A DNA stretch of 64,000 nucleotides from Leclercia adecarboxylata (lineage in GTDB: Bacteria > Pseudomonadota > Gammaproteobacteria > Enterobacterales > Enterobacteriaceae). The stretch lies in contig NZ_CP035382.1 in the NCBI RefSeq assembly GCF_006874705.1, positions 992,001 through 1,056,000 of the forward strand. Direction: 5' to 3'. Made by a program: the position numbers and the translations under genes. Position 1 is the stretch's first letter, and each line of letters starts with the position of its first letter. Below the pieces are notes generated by a model. The model had not been told where the DNA came from. It worked only from the letters and a program-made list of their open reading frames with translations, and searched no databases. This document shows, in pieces, positions 58,242 through 64,000 of the stretch.

Positions 58242-58901
58242 ATCATTGTAAAACACGTATCCGAACTCTGTATGACAAGGTCCGGCGAAACCACGAGAAA
58301 ACTCTTGTATTTACAAGAGCGCCCTTGTTCAGACTTCACAAAGCGTAGTGCCTGCCCTGGAATCCTGAGAAGCGCCGAGATGGGTATAACATCGGCAGGT
58401 TTGCAGATTAGAAATGCGAATGGCGGGGAACATGTTCCGGCCTGAAAGGCAGAACTGACTAAGCGGAAAACGACGGTTCATTATCTCGTATCACCTCCAC
58501 GCAAGCTTAAGCAAACCCGCGACAAGTTAAAGCTAAAAGTTCACTGCTTTACCCGGCTGGAAGTGGCGACACGAAGAATCGTCGTGTGCTTTTTTGTATG
58601 AGCCGCGCGCCGCGTTTTATACCGACAAGACAGGGAAAATGCAAAATATAAATGTGCGCATTGCCGGGACCGTCAGCAAAAATTTCCAGTCGGGTTTTCA
58701 ATGGCGTGCGCATGGATTCAAAAAAAACTGGAAATGGGGCTAAGAAGTGACCTAAAATAGCCATCCAGATGTTAATCCATCCATACTGATTAACACTCAG
58801 ACTGCCAGTGTCATCATCTGCAAGTTCTGGTGGAAAACCCTGCCACGGCTATCCCACACGACAGTTTGAGCTAAACAAATTCTCCTTAGGTAAATTAAAA
58901 C
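58242..58901. promoter_or_regulatory. speA/metK divergent intergenic region
   Basis: A 660-bp gap. It contains an 18-bp palindrome (58302-58319) and, near metK, the segment CCATCCAGATGTTAATCCAT (58761-58780), which has the ATCCAGATG look of degenerate MetJ boxes but is not a clear match. The open frames here (58203-58445 plus strand and 58549-58764 minus strand) lack family features. E. coli carries the poorly supported yqgC/yqgD in this place. Confidence 0.5.
58302..58319. repeat. Perfect 18-bp palindrome upstream of yqgB-speA
   Basis: CTCTTGTATTTACAAGAG has 8-bp perfect arms around a two-base centre. It lies about 60 bp upstream of the yqgB start on the minus strand, where an operator or RNA hairpin could act. 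I do not recognise a known regulator's consensus. Confidence 0.55.
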
Positions 58902-60056
58902 ATGGCAAAACACCTGTTTACGTCCGAGTCCGTATCAGAAGGACATCCTGATAAAATTGCTGACCAAATCTCTGATGCGGTGCTGGATGCGATCCTCGAG
59001 CAGGATCCAAAAGCGCGCGTCGCCTGTGAGACCTATGTCAAAACCGGCATGGTGATGGTTGGCGGTGAAATCACCACCAGTGCATGGGTTGATATCGAAG
59101 AGATCACCCGTAACACCGTGCGTGAAATCGGCTATGTGCATTCTGATATGGGCTTTGATGCCAACTCGTGCGCCGTACTGAGCGCCATCGGCAAACAGTC
59201 CCCGGACATCAACCAGGGCGTTGACCGTGCCGATCCGCTTGAGCAGGGCGCGGGCGATCAGGGCCTGATGTTTGGCTACGCCACCAACGAAACCGACGTG
59301 CTGATGCCAGCGCCAATCACCTATGCTCACCGTCTGGTGCAGCGTCAGGCTGAAGTGCGTAAAAACGGCACTCTGCCGTGGCTGCGTCCGGATGCGAAAA
59401 GCCAGGTGACCTTCCAGTACGACGACGGCAAAATTGTCGGCATCGACGCGGTGGTTCTGTCCACGCAGCACGCTGAAGATATCGACCAGAAATCCCTGCA
59501 GGAAGCGGTGATGGAAGAGATCATCAAGCCGGTTCTGCCGACCGAGTGGCTGAACGCCTCTACCAAATACTTCATCAACCCAACGGGCCGCTTTGTTATC
59601 GGTGGACCAATGGGCGACTGCGGTCTGACCGGTCGTAAGATCATCGTTGATACCTACGGCGGCATGGCGCGTCACGGTGGCGGCGCCTTCTCCGGTAAGG
59701 ATCCGTCTAAAGTAGACCGTTCCGCAGCCTATGCAGCACGTTATGTTGCGAAAAACATCGTTGCTGCGGGTCTGGCTGACCGCTGTGAGATCCAGGTCTC
59801 CTACGCCATCGGCGTGGCTGAGCCAACCTCCATCATGGTTGAAACCTTTGGTACTGAGAAAGTGCCTTCAGAACAGCTGACCCTGCTGGTGCGCGAGTTC
59901 TTCGACCTGCGTCCATACGGCCTGATTCAGATGCTGGATCTGCTGCACCCAATCTACAAAGAAACTGCTGCATACGGTCACTTTGGTCGCGAACATTTCC
60001 CATGGGAAAAAACCGACAAAGCCGCCCAGCTGCGTGACGCTGCCGGTCTGAAATAA
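58902..60056 (+). CDS. metK: S-adenosylmethionine synthetase MetK
   Basis: Makes S-adenosylmethionine from methionine and ATP in the cytoplasm. 384 residues as in E. coli: [18 protein letters not shown] (H15, D17), the [15 protein letters not shown] hexapeptide loop (about 114-128) and the phosphate loop [19 protein letters not shown] (about 257-275). MetJ control is expected from the family; the operator is not clear in the sequence. A strong terminator follows. Confidence 0.98.
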   Translation: MAKHLFTSESVSEGHPDKIADQISDAVLDAILEQDPKARVACETYVKTGMVMVGGEITTSAWVDIEEITRNTVREIGYVHSDMGFDANSCAVLSAIGKQSPDINQGVDRADPLEQGAGDQGLMFGYATNETDVLMPAPITYAHRLVQRQAEVRKNGTLPWLRPDAKSQVTFQYDDGKIVGIDAVVLSTQHAEDIDQKSLQEAVMEEIIKPVLPTEWLNASTKYFINPTGRFVIGGPMGDCGLTGRKIIVDTYGGMARHGGGAFSGKDPSKVDRSAAYAARYVAKNIVAAGLADRCEIQVSYAIGVAEPTSIMVETFGTEKVPSEQLTLLVREFFDLRPYGLIQMLDLLHPIYKETAAYGHFGREHFPWEKTDKAAQLRDAAGLK

Positions 60057-60075
60057 TCGACTGACAGCGTTCCTG

Positions 60076-60107
60076 AAAGGCCAGCCCCGTGCTGGCCTTT
60101 TTGTTTT
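60076..60107 (+). terminator. Terminator of metK
   Basis: AAAGGCCAGC-CCCGT-GCTGGCCTTTTTG: a 10-bp stem with a T tract, 20 bp after metK. Confidence 0.9.
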
Positions 60108-60265
60108 CTGCTACATAACGCCCTCCATGAAATCGCTTACATCCAGATAAAATCAGCCTCCTTTCGGAATACTCTCTTTGTCACACCTCCCCCTCTGACA
60201 TACTTTTACTGTTTCCTAATCAAATCTTTACATTGATGAAACAGCTAAGCCAAATGGAGGGCAAA

Positions 60266-61663
60266 ATGCCTGACAATAAAAAACAGGGGCGGACGTCCAA
60301 CAAGACGATGACGTTCTTCGTCTGCTTCCTTGCTGCCCTGGCAGGATTACTTTTCGGTCTTGATATCGGCGTCATTGCCGGGGCCTTACCGTTCATAACG
60401 GATGAATTCCAGATCAACTCCCACACCCAGGAGTGGGTGGTGAGCTCGATGATGTTCGGTGCGGCGGTCGGCGCGGTCGGCAGCGGCTGGCTCTCCTTCA
60501 AGCTCGGGCGTAAAAAGAGCCTGATGATTGGTGCCATTCTGTTTGTCGCCGGTTCTCTCTTTTCCGCAGCGGCCCCTAACGTGGAAGTGCTGATTGTCTC
60601 CCGCGTGCTGCTGGGCCTGGCGGTAGGCGTCGCCTCTTACACCGCCCCGCTTTACCTGTCTGAGATCGCGCCGGAGAAAATTCGCGGCAGCATGATCTCC
60701 ATGTATCAGCTGATGATCACCATCGGTATTCTCGGGGCCTACCTGTCCGATACCGCGTTCAGCTACAGCGGCGCATGGCGCTGGATGCTGGGGGTGATTA
60801 TTATCCCGGCGATCCTGCTGCTGATCGGCGTCTTCTTCCTCCCTGACAGCCCGCGCTGGTTTGCGGCCAAACGGCGCTTTAACGATGCGGAGCGCGTGCT
60901 GCTGCGCCTGCGCGATACCAGTGAAGAAGCGAAACGCGAGCTGGAAGAGATCCGCGAAAGCCTGAAGGTCAAACAGAGTGGCTGGGCGCTGTTTAAAGAG
61001 AACAGCAACTTCCGCCGGGCGGTGTTCCTTGGCGTGCTGCTGCAGGTGATGCAGCAGTTCACCGGGATGAACGTCATCATGTATTACGCGCCAAAAATCT
61101 TTGAGCTGGCGGGGTACAGCAACACCACCGAGCAGATGTGGGGCACGGTGATCGTCGGTCTGACCAACGTGCTGGCGACCTTTATCGCCATCGGTCTGGT
61201 GGATCGCTGGGGCCGTAAACCGACGCTGACGCTGGGCTTCCTGGTCATGGCCGTTGGTATGGGCGTCCTGGGCACGATGCTGCATGTCGGTATCGAATCC
61301 CCAGCCATGCAGTACGTGGCCGTCGGAATGCTGCTGATGTTTATCGTTGGTTTTGCAATGAGCGCAGGCCCGCTGATCTGGGTGCTGTGTTCCGAGATCC
61401 AGCCGTTGAAAGGACGCGATTTCGGCATCACCTGCTCCACCGCCACTAACTGGATCGCCAACATGATCGTCGGCGCAACCTTCCTGACCATGCTCGATAC
61501 CCTGGGCAATGCCAATACCTTCTGGGTGTACGGCGGTCTGAACGTGGTGTTTATCGTACTGACGCTGTGGCTGGTTCCTGAAACCAAACATGTGTCGCTG
61601 GAGCGTATTGAACGTAACCTGATGAAAGGTCGTCCGCTGCGCGAAATCGGCGCTCACGACTGA
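60266..61663 (+). CDS. galP: Galactose-proton symporter GalP
   Basis: MFS sugar porter of the inner membrane, 465 residues (E. coli 464), twelve helices. From [20 protein letters not shown] with GGAGG before it. Sugar-porter signatures are [18 protein letters not shown] (about 31-48), [16 protein letters not shown] (about 76-91), [15 protein letters not shown] (about 190-204), [13 protein letters not shown] (about 312-324) and the C-terminal [17 protein letters not shown]. Its place between metK and sprT is that of galP. Confidence 0.95.
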   Translation: MPDNKKQGRTSNKTMTFFVCFLAALAGLLFGLDIGVIAGALPFITDEFQINSHTQEWVVSSMMFGAAVGAVGSGWLSFKLGRKKSLMIGAILFVAGSLFSAAAPNVEVLIVSRVLLGLAVGVASYTAPLYLSEIAPEKIRGSMISMYQLMITIGILGAYLSDTAFSYSGAWRWMLGVIIIPAILLLIGVFFLPDSPRWFAAKRRFNDAERVLLRLRDTSEEAKRELEEIRESLKVKQSGWALFKENSNFRRAVFLGVLLQVMQQFTGMNVIMYYAPKIFELAGYSNTTEQMWGTVIVGLTNVLATFIAIGLVDRWGRKPTLTLGFLVMAVGMGVLGTMLHVGIESPAMQYVAVGMLLMFIVGFAMSAGPLIWVLCSEIQPLKGRDFGITCSTATNWIANMIVGATFLTMLDTLGNANTFWVYGGLNVVFIVLTLWLVPETKHVSLERIERNLMKGRPLREIGAHD

Positions 61664-61669
61664 TCCTTC

Positions 61670-61697
61670 CGGCTTCCTCCCGTCCGGGAGGAAGCCG
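61670..61697 (+). terminator. Strong hairpin after galP
   Basis: CGGCTTCCTCCCG-TC-CGGGAGGAAGCCG: perfect 13-bp stem with a minimal loop and no T tract, so termination may be partial or the stem may protect the galP mRNA end. Confidence 0.65.
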
Positions 61698-61735
61698 CTT
61701 GCACCGCCCCGCTACAGGCTCTATGCTCTGCCGTT

Positions 61736-62233
61736 ATGAAAACACCCCGTCTCCCCATTGCGCTCCAGCAAGCCGCCATGCGCAGCCTGCGTGACAGCCT
61801 GGCGCAGGCCAACCTTAAGCTCGCCCGGAACTACCCTGAACCGAAACTGGTCTGGCAGCAGCGCGGCACCGCAGCCGGCACCGCCTGGCTGGACGCGTAT
61901 GAGATCCGCCTCAACCCGGTCCTGATGCTGGAAAACCAGCAGGCTTTTATCGACGAAGTGATCCCGCATGAGCTGGCGCACCTGCTGGTGTGGAAGCACT
62001 TTGGCCGCGTGGCGCCCCACGGCAAAGAGTGGAAATGGATGATGGAAGCGGTGCTGGGCGTTCCAGCTCGTCGCACGCACCTGTTCGAGCTTGATTCAGT
62101 ACGGCGCAATACCTTCCCTTACCGCTGCCAGTGCCAGCAGCACCAGCTCACCGTGCGTCGCCATAACCGGGTGGTGCGCGGCGAAGTCACCTACCGCTGC
62201 GTGAAGTGCGGCGAACCCCTTATTGCGGAGTAA
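61736..62233 (+). CDS. sprT: SprT-family zinc metalloprotein
   Basis: A 165-residue cytoplasmic protein, the E. coli length, homologous to the protease domain of SPRTN. The HELAH zincin motif is at about residues 78-82, with a further His in [15 protein letters not shown]-terminal zinc ribbon is formed by CQCQQH (about 126) and CVKCGEP (about 156). An endogenous substrate in bacteria is not established. Confidence 0.93.
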   Translation: MKTPRLPIALQQAAMRSLRDSLAQANLKLARNYPEPKLVWQQRGTAAGTAWLDAYEIRLNPVLMLENQQAFIDEVIPHELAHLLVWKHFGRVAPHGKEWKWMMEAVLGVPARRTHLFELDSVRRNTFPYRCQCQQHQLTVRRHNRVVRGEVTYRCVKCGEPLIAE

Positions 62234-62327
62234 GCGGCAGAATTATCAGGAACATTCCTGCTCTACCTGATTGCATACAGGAACAACTTTCGTTACGTTG
62301 CGGGCTCGTTTTGACACGGAGTTCACG

Positions 62328-63035
62328 ATGTCCCGTAATTTCTCTCTCGCGGTCGCGTTTCTGACGACCGCGTTCTCAGGCCATGCGCTGGCCGAAGGTA
62401 TCCACAGCTTTTCTCGGGCAAAAGCCGCAGGCGTGAAGGTCAATGCTGACGTCGCGGGCGATTTTTACTGTGGCTGCAAAATTAACTGGCAGGGCAAAAA
62501 AGGGGTCGTGGATCTGGCCTCCTGCGGCTACAAAGTGCGTAAAAATGAGAACCGCGCCAGCCGTATCGAATGGGAACATGTGGTCCCGGCCTGGCAGTTT
62601 GGCCACCAGCGTCAGTGCTGGCAGGATGGCGGGCGTAAAAACTGCGCCAAAGACCCGGTCTATCGCCAGATAGAGAGCGATATGCATAACCTGCAACCCG
62701 CCGTGGGCGAAGTGAATGGCGATCGCGGCAACTTTATGTACAGCCAGTGGAACGGCGGTGAAGGCCAGTATGGTCAGTGTGCGATGAAGGTGGATTTCAA
62801 AGAGAAGCTCGCCGAACCGCCAGCCCGCGCCCGGGGCAGCATCGCCCGCACCTACTTCTATATGCGCGATCGCTATGACCTCAATCTCTCCCGCCAGCAA
62901 ACCCAGCTCTTTAACGCCTGGGATAAACTCTATCCGGTGACCGCCTGGGAGTGCCAGCGCGATGAGCGCATTGCCAAAGTGCAGGGGAATCACAACCCGT
63001 ACGTCCAGCGCGCTTGCCAGGCGCAAAAGAGCTAA
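62328..63035 (+). CDS. endA: Periplasmic DNA-specific endonuclease I EndA
   Basis: Secreted non-specific DNA endonuclease. From [20 protein letters not shown] it has 235 residues as in E. coli, with a signal peptide cleaved after about residue 22. The NUC1/EndA motif is in [16 protein letters not shown] (catalytic His about 84) and [16 protein letters not shown] (metal-binding Asn/Arg, about 139-154). Eight cysteines in the mature part allow several disulfides. Longer in-frame starts lack a signal peptide. Confidence 0.96.
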   Translation: MSRNFSLAVAFLTTAFSGHALAEGIHSFSRAKAAGVKVNADVAGDFYCGCKINWQGKKGVVDLASCGYKVRKNENRASRIEWEHVVPAWQFGHQRQCWQDGGRKNCAKDPVYRQIESDMHNLQPAVGEVNGDRGNFMYSQWNGGEGQYGQCAMKVDFKEKLAEPPARARGSIARTYFYMRDRYDLNLSRQQTQLFNAWDKLYPVTAWECQRDERIAKVQGNHNPYVQRACQAQKS

Positions 63036-63081
63036 CCTACACTAGCGGCAATTGTTTCTTTGCGTACCCCTCACTCTCACC

Positions 63082-63100
63082 CTCTTCCCACAGGGAAGAG
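63082..63100. repeat. Degenerate small palindrome between endA and rsmE
   Basis: CTCTTCCC-ACA-GGGAAGAG within a ccctcact-ctcaccct context, a relative of the 31266-31286 palindrome in the gcv operon. Confidence 0.55.
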
Positions 63101-63146
63101 AGAACAGAATGTGCAAGGGACTCAGCTCTTGATGGACTTCTTAACT

Positions 63147-63878
63147 ATGCGTGTTCCTCGTATTTATCATCCCGAAATGATTGTCGCAGGCAGTGAAATT
63201 GCCCTCTCTGAAGAGGCGGCCAACCACGTTGGCCGCGTGCTGCGCATGGGCGCAGGTCAGGCGATTCAGCTGTTTGATGGTTCAAACCAGGTGTTTGAGG
63301 CACAAATCACCCGCGCCGATAAAAAAAGCGTGCAGGTGAGTATCTTGCGTGGCGAAATCGACGATCGTGAATCGCCGCTGCATATTCACTTAGGCCAGGT
63401 GATGTCGCGCGGCGAAAAAATGGAATTCACTATCCAGAAATCGATCGAACTGGGTGTAAGCCTCATTACGCCACTTTTTTCTGAACGCTGCGGCGTTAAA
63501 CTGGATGCTGAACGTCTGAATAAGAAGCTCCAGCAGTGGCAGAAGATCGCCGTTGCCGCCTGTGAACAGTGTGGCCGCAATCGCGTCCCGGAGATCCGCC
63601 CGGCAATGGATCTTGAAGCCTGGTGTGCGGAAGAGGAACAGGGTCTGAAGCTCAACCTGCATCCTCGCGCCAGCGCCAGCATCAACACCCTGCCGCTGCC
63701 GGTTGAACGCGTGCGGCTGTTGATTGGCCCGGAAGGAGGCCTGTCGGCGGATGAGATCGCCATGACCGCACGCTACCAGTTTACTGATATTCTGTTAGGA
63801 CCCCGCGTTCTGCGTACTGAGACCACCGCGCTAACCGCCATTACCGCCCTGCAGGTGCGTTTTGGCGATTTAGGTTGA
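63147..63878 (+). CDS. rsmE: 16S rRNA m3U1498 methyltransferase RsmE
   Basis: SPOUT methyltransferase that methylates U1498 of 16S rRNA using SAM. From [20 protein letters not shown] it has 243 residues as in E. coli. An N-terminal PUA-like domain with [20 protein letters not shown] (about 27-46), then the SPOUT domain with [16 protein letters not shown] (about 193-208) and [20 protein letters not shown] (about 216-235) forming the knot. An ATG at 63132 in frame is possible. Confidence 0.96.
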   Translation: MRVPRIYHPEMIVAGSEIALSEEAANHVGRVLRMGAGQAIQLFDGSNQVFEAQITRADKKSVQVSILRGEIDDRESPLHIHLGQVMSRGEKMEFTIQKSIELGVSLITPLFSERCGVKLDAERLNKKLQQWQKIAVAACEQCGRNRVPEIRPAMDLEAWCAEEEQGLKLNLHPRASASINTLPLPVERVRLLIGPEGGLSADEIAMTARYQFTDILLGPRVLRTETTALTAITALQVRFGDLG

Positions 63879-63897
63879 AGCATTAACGGAGAAGACA

Positions 63898-64000
63898 ATG
63901 ATTAAGCTCGGCATCGTGATGGATCCCATCACAAGCATCAATATCAAGAAAGATTCCAGCTTCGCTATGCTGCTGGAAGCGCAACGTCGCGGCTATCAGC
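63898..64000 (+). CDS. gshB: Glutathione synthetase GshB (partial, N-terminal part)
   Basis: ATP-grasp ligase adding glycine to gamma-glutamylcysteine. Only the first 34 codons are in the window (MIKLGIVMDPITSINIKKDS at the start). The sequence is the known GshB N-terminus and it lies 19 bp after rsmE, as in E. coli. AACGGAGAAG is its ribosome site. The rest extends beyond the right edge. Confidence 0.9.
   Translation, partial: MIKLGIVMDPITSINIKKDSSFAMLLEAQRRGYQ

Noticed and set aside
58203..58445. 80-codon plus-strand frame
   Set aside because: It overlaps yqgB antisense and the 18-bp palindrome, with no family features or ribosome site.
58549..58764. 71-codon minus-strand frame between speA and metK
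   Set aside because: It could be taken for yqgC/yqgD, but I recognise no homology, it has no clear ribosome site, and it runs through the metK upstream DNA.
60386..61657. Minus-strand open frame of 423 codons opposite galP
   Set aside because: Antisense to galP, low-complexity His/Gln/Arg composition and no plausible start signal; a shadow of a membrane-protein gene.

Overview
This window is a chromosomal segment of an Enterobacteriaceae bacterium, close to the Enterobacter / Lelliottia / Leclercia group. From about 13.5 kb onward the order is nearly the one I know from the 62-66 min region of the Escherichia coli K-12 map: glyU, actS(ygeR), idi, lysS, prfB, recJ, dsbC, xerD, fldB, ygfX, sdhE, ygfZ, yqfA, yqfB, bglA, ygfF, gcvPHT, ubiI, ubiH, pepP, ygfB, zapA, ssrS, ygfA, serA, rpiA, argP, yggE, argO, mscS, fbaA, pgk, epd, tktA, loiP, speB, speA, yqgB, metK, galP, sprT, endA, rsmE, gshB. 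Protein lengths match those relatives almost residue for residue. No prophage, insertion sequence or CRISPR array is visible.

The first 13.5 kb are the accessory part. They hold a pectin-degradation module (kduD, kduI, oligogalacturonate lyase and a KdgM-type porin) with three KdgR-like operators. After it come a thiolase (yqeF), an M20 amidohydrolase with an orphan amino-acid binding protein, a cupin protein, a LysR regulator divergent from a PACE-family efflux pump, the YqeG permease, a yjdI-yjdJ-GNAT cluster, and the rcnR/rcnA nickel-cobalt efflux locus with two tandem operators. The pectin genes, absent in part from E. coli K-12, point to a plant-associated or environmental lifestyle.

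The backbone is mostly housekeeping: isoprenoid isomerisation (idi), translation (lysS, and prfB with its programmed frameshift), recombination and periplasmic folding (recJ, dsbC, xerD), the glycine cleavage system, ubiquinone hydroxylases, serine and pentose metabolism, lower glycolysis (fbaA, pgk, epd), polyamines (speA, speB) and S-adenosylmethionine synthesis (metK). REP-type palindromes sit in many intergenic gaps, and one ERIC element abuts the ubiI stop codon.

The most interesting departure from the E. coli layout is between epd and tktA (48.8-51.9 kb). A five-gene operon there encodes a PPC/DUF296-domain protein followed by a complete energy-coupling-factor (ECF) vitamin-type transporter: S component, EcfT and two ATPases. 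The two ATPases carry complementary defects that should leave only one canonical ATP site. The operon also has a promoter arrangement that looks FNR-dependent. ECF transporters are rare in gammaproteobacteria and the substrate of this one cannot be read from the sequence, so it is the best candidate here for a poorly described system.
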